A stretch of 64,000 nt of DNA from Cupriavidus consociatus (GTDB lineage: Bacteria > Pseudomonadota > Gammaproteobacteria > Burkholderiales > Burkholderiaceae): positions 1-64,000 of the forward strand of contig NZ_JAGIQA010000007.1 in the NCBI RefSeq assembly GCF_017814975.1. Direction: 5' to 3'. Numbering within the stretch: position 1 is the first letter of the stretch; each line of letters opens with the position of its first letter. The notes under the pieces were generated by a model that ran no database searches, had not been told where the DNA came from, and was given only the letters and a program-made list of their open reading frames with translations. Shown here piece after piece: positions 44,768 to 51,598 of the stretch. The position numbers and the translations under genes are program-made.

Positions 44768-45676
44768 ATGAGCAAGATCGGCTTTATCGGGCTTGGCGTG
44801 ATGGGCAAGCCCATGGCGCAGCACATCGTCGACGGCGGACATACCGTGTTCGCCCATACCCGCAGCGGCGTGCCGCAGGACCTGCTGGATGCGGGGGTGC
44901 AGGCCTGCAGCAGCGCCGAGGAACTGGCGCGGCAGTCGGACACCATCATCCTGATGCTGCCCGACACCCCGGACGTAGAGCAAGTGCTGTTCGGCAAGGA
45001 AGGCGTCGCTGACGGCCTTGCCGAGACCGCGGGCGGCGTCACGGTGATCGACATGAGTTCGATCTCGCCGATCGCCACGCGCGAGTTCGCGCGCTGCATC
45101 GAGGCGCTCGGCGTGGACTATGTCGATGCGCCGGTGTCCGGCGGCGAAGTTGGCGCCAGGGCCGGCACGCTGTCGATCATGGCCGGCGGCAAACAGGAAG
45201 TGTTCGAACGCGTGCTGCCCCTGCTGCAGCTGATGGGCAAGAACATCGTGCGCGTGGGCGAAGTTGGCGCGGGCCAGGTGGCCAAGGTGGCCAACCAGGT
45301 GATCGTGGCCCTGACCATCGAGGCCGTCGGCGAGGCACTGGTGCTGGCCGCGCGCGCCGGCGCCGATCCCGCGCGTGTGCGCGAGGCACTGATGGGCGGC
45401 TTTGCCAGTTCGCGCATCCTGGAGGTCCATGGCGAACGCATGATCAAGCGGACCTTCGATCCGGGCTTCCGCATCGCCTTGCACCAGAAGGACCTGGAAC
45501 TGGCGCTGTCCACCGCGCGCCAGCTGGGCGTGGGCCTGCCGAACACTGCGTCGTGCCAGCAGCTGTTCAATGTCTGCGGCGGCCTTGGCGGAAGCGGCTG
45601 GGACCATTCCGCGCTGGTGCGGGCCATCGAGCACCTGTCGTCGTTCGCCATCGGCGACACGCCGCCGGCAGCCTGA
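44768..45676 (+). CDS. 2-hydroxy-3-oxopropionate (tartronate semialdehyde) reductase
   Basis: 302 residues, beta-hydroxyacid dehydrogenase family. NAD(P)-binding GFIGLGVMGKPMA at 5-17, substrate loop DAPVSGGEVGA at 120-130, catalytic Lys173 in GQVAKVANQ. The closest recalled match is GarR/GlxR, which reduces tartronate semialdehyde to D-glycerate in glyoxylate and galactarate breakdown; 3-hydroxyisobutyrate dehydrogenase is the alternative. It is separate from garD (8165) but near the glyoxylate-type aminotransferase. The ATG matches the family start. Confidence 0.87.
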   Translation: MSKIGFIGLGVMGKPMAQHIVDGGHTVFAHTRSGVPQDLLDAGVQACSSAEELARQSDTIILMLPDTPDVEQVLFGKEGVADGLAETAGGVTVIDMSSISPIATREFARCIEALGVDYVDAPVSGGEVGARAGTLSIMAGGKQEVFERVLPLLQLMGKNIVRVGEVGAGQVAKVANQVIVALTIEAVGEALVLAARAGADPARVREALMGGFASSRILEVHGERMIKRTFDPGFRIALHQKDLELALSTARQLGVGLPNTASCQQLFNVCGGLGGSGWDHSALVRAIEHLSSFAIGDTPPAA

Positions 45677-45702
45677 ACCCCGGCCGCGATACCCCGGTCG
45701 CT

Positions 45703-46617
45703 ATGTCGAGCGTACATACACCCCTGGCCCGCATGCCGAGTGCGAACACCGTCGTGCTGACCACACTGGCCATGCTGGCTTTTGCCGGCAATTCCCTGCT
45801 ATGCCGGATGGCGCTGGAAGGCACCACCATCGATGCGGGCAGCTTTACGCTGGCGCGCGTCGCCGCGGCGGCTGCGGTGCTGTGGATCATCGTGGTGGTG
45901 CAGCACCGCCTGCTGCGAGCGGACACGGGGGCATGGTTCCCGCCGCTGGCCGGCAACTGGGTCTCCGCGCTGGCGCTGTTCTGCTATGCCGCGGCGTTTT
46001 CGTTCGCGTACCTGCGCCTGGGCGCCGGCACCGGCGCGCTGCTGCTGTTCGCTGCCGTGCAGGCCACCATGACGGGCTATGGGCTGGCGGCCGGCGAGTC
46101 GCTGCGCATGCAGCAGTGGATCGGCCTGGCGCTCGCGCTCGCGGGGCTGGTGTGGCTGTTGCTGCCGGGACTGGCCACGCCGCCGCTGTTGTCGTCGCTG
46201 CTGATGATCGCGGCTGGCGTCGCCTGGGGTATCTATTCGCTGCACGGGCGGCGCAATGCCGATCCGGTAACGACCACGGCCGGCAATTTCCTGCGCGCGG
46301 TGCCGCTGGCACTGGCGCTGGCCGCGGTGATGCACGCGCAGCGTTCGCTGGACCGGGCCGGCCTGGTGTACGCGCTGCTGTCCGGCGCGGTGACGTCCGG
46401 GCTTGGCTACGTGGTCTGGTACGCGGTGGTGCCGCGCCTGCGCGCGGCCACCGCCGCAACGGTACAGCTGAGCGTGCCGATCATCGCCGCGGCAGGCGGC
46501 ATCGTGCTGCTGGATGAAACGCTGACGCTGCGGCTCGCCGTCAGCGCGGTGGCCGTGCTCGGCGGCATCGCGCTGGTGATTGCCGGCAAGGCCCGCGGAG
46601 CACAGGTGCTGCGCTAG
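45703..46617 (+). CDS. EamA/DMT-family transporter
   Basis: 304 residues with ten predicted membrane helices as two EamA repeats (SLLCRMALEGTTIDAGSFTLAR; AAGGIVLLDETLTLRLAVSA). DMT proteins of this kind export amino acids or other metabolites. It starts 26 bases after the reductase gene and is probably co-transcribed. The frame is open further upstream but overlaps the reductase. Its TAG stop lies at the very edge of an inverted-repeat element. Confidence 0.87.
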   Translation: MSSVHTPLARMPSANTVVLTTLAMLAFAGNSLLCRMALEGTTIDAGSFTLARVAAAAAVLWIIVVVQHRLLRADTGAWFPPLAGNWVSALALFCYAAAFSFAYLRLGAGTGALLLFAAVQATMTGYGLAAGESLRMQQWIGLALALAGLVWLLLPGLATPPLLSSLLMIAAGVAWGIYSLHGRRNADPVTTTAGNFLRAVPLALALAAVMHAQRSLDRAGLVYALLSGAVTSGLGYVVWYAVVPRLRAATAATVQLSVPIIAAAGGIVLLDETLTLRLAVSAVAVLGGIALVIAGKARGAQVLR

Positions 46618-46776
46618 TGACCTGTCCCGGAACCAGCTTGCCAAGCTGAAATCGTCCAGTTGGCCGTCAGGCTAGGCGCGAGGAGGCGCCAGAGCCGTAG
46701 CTATGGCAACGACGAGCAACGACGCATGGCGGACAACTGGGCGATTTCAGGGCGAGCTATTTGCGGGACAGGACAC
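46617..46776. mobile_element. 160-base miniature inverted-repeat element between convergent genes
   Basis: The left end (46617-46672) and the reverse complement of the right end (46724-46776) align over about 55 bases with around nine mismatches and one three-base gap; both begin GTG-CCTGTCCCG and share CTGAAATCG and CCAGTTG. The centre holds GGCGC-GAGGAG-GCGCC. It exactly fills the space between the TAG stops of the EamA and flavin-reductase genes, and TAGTG is common to both edges. Size and structure suit a non-autonomous element or a deleted insertion sequence; it may also act as a two-way terminator. Confidence 0.7.
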
Positions 46777-47369
46777 TATGCCGCGCCGGCGTCGATGCGC
46801 GCCATTCCTTCGCTGAAACCGCCGCCATGGAACACCAGCGGCGCCCCCGGCGCGGTGCCATAGGCCACTACCTCGACCACAAACACCATGTGGTCGCCGA
46901 GGGAGCGCACCGAGCGGTGCCGGCAGATAAACGTCGCCAGCGCGCCGGCGAGCAGCACCGTGCCGCACGGCCCGGGGCGGCAGTCGACGCCGGCAAAGCG
47001 GTCGATATCACGGTCAGCAAAGCGCCGGCACAAGGCCAGCTGCCCGCTGCCCAGCACGTTGATCGCATGACAGGGCGCTGCGCGCAGCGCCGGCAGGCTG
47101 GCGGAAGCGCGCGCCAGGCACCACAGCAGCAGCGGCGGCGCGAGCGATACGGAAGTGAAGGCGTTGATCGTCACGCCCACCGGCCGGCCCTGCGCATCCG
47201 CGGCGGTCACCACCGTCACGCCGGTGGCGAACTGCCCGAGCGCGTCGCGCAACGCGCGCCGTGCGCGGGCATCGTGGCCCATGCCGCCGGAGGCCCCGCC
47301 CAGGTCATCGCAGCCGCTGTCGTTGCAGGCCTCGGTGGCATACGGCAGCGGGGCCAGTGCGGGCATCAT
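46776..47369 (-). CDS. Flavin reductase family protein (HpaC-like)
   Basis: 197 residues. GQFATGVTVVTAADAQGRPVG and TINAFTSVSLAPPLLLWCL are the flavin-binding stretches of short NAD(P)H:flavin oxidoreductases; FAGVDCRPG and GDHMVFVVEVV follow. The start ATG overlaps the TGA of the upstream acyl-CoA-dehydrogenase-like gene (ATGA), so reductase and partner are coupled. It would supply reduced FMN to that enzyme as in two-component monooxygenases (DszD/DszC, SfnF/SfnC style). Its stop codon touches the inverted-repeat element. Confidence 0.87.
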   Translation of the reverse strand: MMPALAPLPYATEACNDSGCDDLGGASGGMGHDARARRALRDALGQFATGVTVVTAADAQGRPVGVTINAFTSVSLAPPLLLWCLARASASLPALRAAPCHAINVLGSGQLALCRRFADRDIDRFAGVDCRPGPCGTVLLAGALATFICRHRSVRSLGDHMVFVVEVVAYGTAPGAPLVFHGGGFSEGMARIDAGAA

Positions 47370-48544
47370 TGCGCGGCCTGCCGCACTTCGCCGGGAGGCG
47401 CATCGATATCCAGGCCCAGCGCCATGCGTCCCGAGTACTCCTGCTGGGCACCGGCCTGCAACGGATGGAAGCGCGCGCCTTGCGCATCGCGGAAGCGGCG
47501 CTCCAGCCCGGCGTCGCGATAGAAGCCGGCACCGCCGGCCAGGTCCATGGCCGCTTCCACGGTCGCCAGCACCGCGCGCGCCGCGAGCGTGCGCCCGCAC
47601 ATGATGCGGTTGGTGGTCACCGCGCCCGGCGCCTGTCCCGACGCTGCGTCGAACATCGTATCCAGCGCCATGCTCGCGGCTTCCGCTTCATTGCAAAGGC
47701 GGCCGGCCGCTTCCACCGCATGCGCGTTCAGGCGGCGCTGCCGCGCCAGTTGCAGGGCAATGTCGCGCGCCGCTTCGGCAATGCCGACGTAGACCGCATA
47801 GATCAGCGGCAGCGCAATCATCGAGACGGTATGCATCATCGGATGCCACACGCCTTGCGGGCGGCGCGCGGCGACGGCGGTGTCGGGCACCAGCACGCCT
47901 TCGAGCAGCACATCGTGCGAGCCCGTGCCGCGCATGCCCAGCGTGTGCCAGTTCGACATCACGCTCACACCGGGGCTCTTCATGGGCAATGCGAAATGCA
48001 GCACCGTGGGCCCGGCTTCGGGATCGTCGTACACCGCACAGGTCATGAACAGGTCCGCCACAGGCGCGCCGCTGGCGAAGATCTTGCGCCCGTCCACGCG
48101 GAAGCCGCCATCGACGCGCGTGGCCCTGCCGCTGCCCTGCAGCCAGTCCGAGCCACCGCTGCCCAGCAGTACCATCTGCTCGCCCGCCACGCGCTTGAGC
48201 AGCCCTTCCACCGGCGCCTTCTGATTGCGCCAGCGCCATGCCGCGGTGGCCACTGGGTGCGTGTGCATGGCAAAGGCCAGCGCGGTCGATCCACAGTACT
48301 TCCCCAGCTCGCGCAGCACGGTGCCAAGCTCCTGGTGCGACAGGCCGGCACCGCCCAGTTCCTGCGGCACGGCGGCGGCAAAGAATCGGTGCGCGCGCAG
48401 GTCGTCGTAGTTCGCGCTGACGAACTGCCCGCTCGCGTCGATCTCGGGGGCGCGGGTGTCGAAGGTGCGGCCCAGCGCCGCGGCAAGTGCGAGCCAGTCG
48501 GCCTGCGCACCTGCGCTGGCATCGGGGGCGGTAACTGTTTCCAT
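47366..48544 (-). CDS. Acyl-CoA-dehydrogenase-fold flavin monooxygenase (DszC/SfnC-like)
   Basis: 392 residues. The acyl-CoA dehydrogenase fold is visible (AVPQELGGAGLSHQELGTVL, LLGSGGSDWLQGSG, GRKIFASGAPVADLF, GGAGFYRDAGLERRFRDAQG) but the usual catalytic glutamate context of true dehydrogenases is absent. Coupled to an HpaC-like flavin reductase, it most likely uses reduced flavin and oxygen to oxidise a sulfur, nitrogen or aromatic compound, possibly sulfonate or thioether scavenging. An AraC regulator is divergent, 147 bases away. Substrate is inferred only by analogy. Confidence 0.85.
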   Translation of the reverse strand: METVTAPDASAGAQADWLALAAALGRTFDTRAPEIDASGQFVSANYDDLRAHRFFAAAVPQELGGAGLSHQELGTVLRELGKYCGSTALAFAMHTHPVATAAWRWRNQKAPVEGLLKRVAGEQMVLLGSGGSDWLQGSGRATRVDGGFRVDGRKIFASGAPVADLFMTCAVYDDPEAGPTVLHFALPMKSPGVSVMSNWHTLGMRGTGSHDVLLEGVLVPDTAVAARRPQGVWHPMMHTVSMIALPLIYAVYVGIAEAARDIALQLARQRRLNAHAVEAAGRLCNEAEAASMALDTMFDAASGQAPGAVTTNRIMCGRTLAARAVLATVEAAMDLAGGAGFYRDAGLERRFRDAQGARFHPLQAGAQQEYSGRMALGLDIDAPPGEVRQAAQ

Positions 48545-48691
48545 GGTGTTGTCTCCGGCTTGTCTGATCCGTGCCCGGCTGCCGTTGTCCGGCCCGTGGC
48601 ACGGTGCTAGTATCGGAGCCCGGTCCCCTTGCCCGTATGATCGGGCGTCCGGCTTTCTTGCGCGAAACACCGGATCTGGAGGAAAGTGACC

Positions 48692-49696
48692 ATGGATGCC
48701 TTGTCCGACCTGCTGCGCGCCGTGCAACTGAGCGGCGCGGTCTTCCTCAACGGCGAATTCAAGTCGCCGTGGTGCCTGGTGTCTGAAGCGGATGCTGAAT
48801 TGCGCGCCGCCTTCCTGCCTGGCACCGATCGCGTCGTTTCCTACCACCTGATTACCGAAGGCGTGTGCTGGGCCCGGCTTGTCGGCAGCACGGGGCCGGG
48901 CGTGCGCGTGGAGTCCGGCGAGCTGCTGGTGGTGCCGCAGGGCGAGCCGCACGTGCTGGGCAGCGACCTGCACCTGCAGCCGGTGCAGTCCGCGCCGCTG
49001 GTCGCGGACATGCTGCGCAACAGCCCGGGCGAAGTCATGCGCGTGTCGTACGGCGGCGGTGGCGAGACCACGCGCATGGTGTGCGGCTTCCTCGGATTCG
49101 ACGACACCATGGGAAATCCGCTGCTGACCTCGCTGCCGCGCCTGTTCAAGGTGGGACTCGACAACGGCATCGAATCTGCGTGGCTGGCGACCGCACTGGC
49201 CTTCGCCACCTCGGAAGCGGCCGAGCCGCGAGCGGGCACCGCCACGGTGCTGGCCAAGCTGTCGGAACTGCTGTTCGTGCAGGCGGTGCGGCGCTGCATC
49301 GACACGCTGCCGGACAACGAAAGCGGCTGGCTCGCCGCGCTGCGCGACCGTTACGTGGGGCGTGCGCTGTCGCGCATGCATGCGCGCCCCGCCTACCCGT
49401 GGACGGTGGATGAACTGGCCGGCAACGTCGGGCTGTCGCGCTCCGCGCTGGCGCAGCGCTTTACCGACCTGCTCGGCCAGCCGCCGATGCAGTACCTGGC
49501 GCACTGGCGCCTGCGCACCGCGGCGGCGGAACTGCGCAGCGGCAGCCGCTCGATCGGCGAGATCGCGGGGGCGGTCGGCTATGACTCCGAAGCGGCGTTC
49601 AGCCGGGCGTTCAAGCGCGAGTTCGGCCTGCCGCCGGCAAGCTGGCGCCGCAGCCGCGCCGACGACGAACGCATGGCGGTTACGGCTGCGCACTAG
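48692..49696 (+). CDS. AraC family regulator with cupin sensor
   Basis: 334 residues. An N-terminal cupin_6-type domain (about 15-190, LVVPQGEPHVLGSD) precedes two helix-turn-helices at about 235-325 (GLSRSALAQRFTDLLGQPP and the final FSRAFKREFGLPPASWRR). GGAGGAAAGTGACC supports ATG 48692 over GTG 48686. It is divergent from the monooxygenase/flavin-reductase pair and is its probable activator. Confidence 0.88.
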   Translation: MDALSDLLRAVQLSGAVFLNGEFKSPWCLVSEADAELRAAFLPGTDRVVSYHLITEGVCWARLVGSTGPGVRVESGELLVVPQGEPHVLGSDLHLQPVQSAPLVADMLRNSPGEVMRVSYGGGGETTRMVCGFLGFDDTMGNPLLTSLPRLFKVGLDNGIESAWLATALAFATSEAAEPRAGTATVLAKLSELLFVQAVRRCIDTLPDNESGWLAALRDRYVGRALSRMHARPAYPWTVDELAGNVGLSRSALAQRFTDLLGQPPMQYLAHWRLRTAAAELRSGSRSIGEIAGAVGYDSEAAFSRAFKREFGLPPASWRRSRADDERMAVTAAH

Positions 49697-49726
49697 ACCC
49701 GCGCCCGGAAATTCCCTGCGAACGAA

Positions 49727-49755
49727 AACGGCCCGTGCCTGGAGCACGGGCCGTT
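49727..49755. terminator. Bidirectional terminator between AraC and entericidin genes
   Basis: AACGGCCCGTGC-CTGGA-GCACGGGCCGTT is a perfect 12-pair stem followed by GCTTTT on the plus strand and by CGTTTTC-like T-rich sequence on the minus side (GAAAA upstream). It serves two convergent genes. Confidence 0.85.
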
Positions 49756-49784
49756 GCTTTTCTGCGCCTGCGGTCCGCAGGCGA

Positions 49785-49928
49785 TTACATTTTCTGCTTG
49801 GTGTTTTCCGCCGCGCCTTGCACCTTCTCGCCGCCGCGTTCGATATCCTTGCCTGCACCGGCCATGGTGTTGCAGCCCGTGACCAGCATCACGCCAGCGA
49901 GGGCAAACAGTGCGAATAGCTTTCTCAT
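49785..49928 (-). CDS. Entericidin A/B-family lipoprotein
   Basis: 47 residues. MRKLFALFALAGVMLVTGC provides a lipoprotein signal with lipobox VTGC, and the mature NTMAGAGKDIERGGEKVQGA is the entericidin signature of a short amphipathic helix. Entericidins are small cell-envelope lipoproteins linked to stress-induced lysis in E. coli. AAGGAGATCGTC precedes the ATG. Single-gene unit ending near a shared terminator. Usually sigma-S or stress controlled in relatives; not visible here. Confidence 0.88.
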   Translation of the reverse strand: MRKLFALFALAGVMLVTGCNTMAGAGKDIERGGEKVQGAAENTKQKM

Positions 49929-50190
49929 GACGATCTCCTTGCTTCGTGTGGAAGCGGCATGCGCCGCCAGGATGGAATAGCTCGGAATGGCTTGACCGGG
50001 CAGCTTCATGCCCAACCGGCAATTGGATCGTAGCAATCGTCAACCGCACGAAAAGTCGGCTTTCGTCCTACCCCGATGTCAGCCGACGGCGCGACATGTC
50101 GCCGGGATGTAGGACAGCGACCGATATCCGCATGCCGAGGCTTCGCTTAGAAATGTAGGTCCACACCTGTCCACTTCACGGGAGACCGCC

Positions 50191-50472
50191 ATGACGTCAC
50201 GCAGCATCCACGTGCTTCCTGCCGCCACCGATAACGACAATGCCACCCGCGACGGCGAATGGGCCCTGTCCATCGAAGGCATGGATGGCACGTGCGATGG
50301 CGCGGAAGCCACGGCGCTGCACTTTCCCACCCAGGAAGCCGCCATCGCCGCGGGCTGGATGCGGGCGCGCCAGGACGGCGTATCGCTGTGCATCCACGGG
50401 CGCGACGGCCTGGTGCGCGAGCGCAGGATTTACTGCCGCGACCCCAGGGCCATGGCCCGCGTGGGGCAGTGA
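50191..50472 (+). CDS. DUF2188-like protein, 93 residues
   Basis: Soluble, no signal. The pattern WALSIEGMDGTC followed by ATALHFPTQEAAIAAGWMRARQDGVSLCIHGRDGLVRERR resembles DUF2188 proteins, in which a beta strand, a helix aligned with sequence-position Ala residues, and a HGRDG turn are conserved. CGGGAGACCGCC precedes the ATG. A second DUF2188 protein is encoded at 58331. Function unknown; the family often appears with stress genes. Confidence 0.75.
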   Translation: MTSRSIHVLPAATDNDNATRDGEWALSIEGMDGTCDGAEATALHFPTQEAAIAAGWMRARQDGVSLCIHGRDGLVRERRIYCRDPRAMARVGQ

Positions 50473-50653
50473 ATCTGGTATGGCAGGCTGGATACGCCAG
50501 CCCGCGCCCGGCATTGGCGCGTGCATTTCGCCATCGCCGGGCAACACTCCATTGCGCGATCAACGTTAAGTCAGACGAACGGCGCCGAAATCGCTGCATG
50601 CAATTGACGGGTTCAGTGCCAATACTAAGACCAGGCACTTACAGAGACCCGTC

Positions 50654-50851
50654 ATGTCCCGAATCCTCAGGTACCGTCCGCTCGACATCTATACCGACCC
50701 GCTCGAGGCCAGGATCGCCGAATTGCACGAAATAGCTACCGACGTGCACGCCAGGCAGGCCCGCAGATGGCGCCGACAGAACGCCGGTGCCGGGGTGGCC
50801 GGCGGCCCGGAACACCGGTTTCCTTGCGGCAACCCGCAAACCCGGCACTGA
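50654..50851 (+). CDS. Possible 65-residue basic protein
   Basis: MSRILRYRPLDIYTDPLEAR then an amphipathic helix (RIAELHEIATDVHARQARRW) and a Gly/Pro-rich tail with a single cysteine. CAGAGACCCGTC before the ATG is a weak ribosome site. Codon use and composition look more protein-like than the surrounding frames. No family is recognised; a small unannotated gene or chance frame. Confidence 0.45.
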   Translation: MSRILRYRPLDIYTDPLEARIAELHEIATDVHARQARRWRRQNAGAGVAGGPEHRFPCGNPQTRH

Positions 50852-50992
50852 AGGCCTTCCCACCACGCTCCTCAGAATGTGAACAACTGTCATATCGGGT
50901 TGGCAAAGACATGACCCCTGCGAAAGAATGGATTCCCGCATCGCGACGGCCCGAAAGGGTCAGGCAGATGCTCCAATCCTCTACGCAGCGAC

Positions 50993-51322
50993 ATGGATCG
51001 AACCACCCGGGAATGCGTGCTGGCGCTGATGAACTGCCTGCGTGCCAAGGGGCCAATGCCCCGGCACGGGCTTGCCGCCGCCAGCCGCCTGAGTGCCGCG
51101 GAACTGACCCGCGCCCTGAAATCCGCCCGCCAGATGGGCGTCGTCGCTTATGCGGGCGAACCAGACATTGCCGCGCAGGCCGACAGCTTGCTGGTACTGA
51201 CCGGCAGGCCGTTGCCGCCGCCTCGCAAGGTCACGCCGGCCACGCGCGACAACACGCCGCACTTCCAGCCGTTGCTGGACGCCTGGGGCATCGCCCGCCC
51301 GGCGCGCCGCCACGTATCGTAA
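50993..51322 (+). CDS. Small protein with a winged-helix-like N-terminus
   Basis: 109 residues. Residues 1-60 (RECVLALMNCLRAKGPMPRH, LAAASRLSAAELTRALKSAR, QMGVVAYAGEP) follow the helix-turn-helix-wing order of small DNA-binding regulators; the C-terminal part is Pro/Arg-rich. The ribosome site is poor. A hairpin follows directly after the stop. Hypothetical regulator; no close family recalled. Confidence 0.6.
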   Translation: MDRTTRECVLALMNCLRAKGPMPRHGLAAASRLSAAELTRALKSARQMGVVAYAGEPDIAAQADSLLVLTGRPLPPPRKVTPATRDNTPHFQPLLDAWGIARPARRHVS

Positions 51323-51375
51323 GAATTGCCGGCGCCACATGCGCCGGCAGTGCGGTTCTTACAACCGCCGGTAAG
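51319..51375 (+). terminator. Nested hairpin after the small regulator gene, with a CTTAC/GTAAG motif
   Basis: TGCCGGCGC-CACAT-GCGCCGGCA (51327-51349) lies inside an outer GTAAGAA/TTCTTAC pair (51319-51362). The outer right arm is also the left half of CTTAC-N8-GTAAG (51358-51375), a motif similar to one at 56017 and to a TTGTA/TACAA site at 59903. Terminator function is likely but the T-run is weak. Confidence 0.5.
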
Positions 51376-51598
51376 GCAAACAAGGGACGATCAAGCATCG
51401 ACCAGACGGCGCACAAACGGGACATAAAGCTCCCCACATGTGTCGCAGATGCGTCCTACCCGCGGCGCGCCCGCCTCACCGTCAATCCCGTAGCGGCGTA
51501 CGCCGCTTTCCCATGGCGGCAACGCTCTGGCGCCTCCCCTGCCCGCCCTCCGGTATGGAACTTGCGCGACGCTTGAGGCTTACCCCTGAGCGCGCGAC

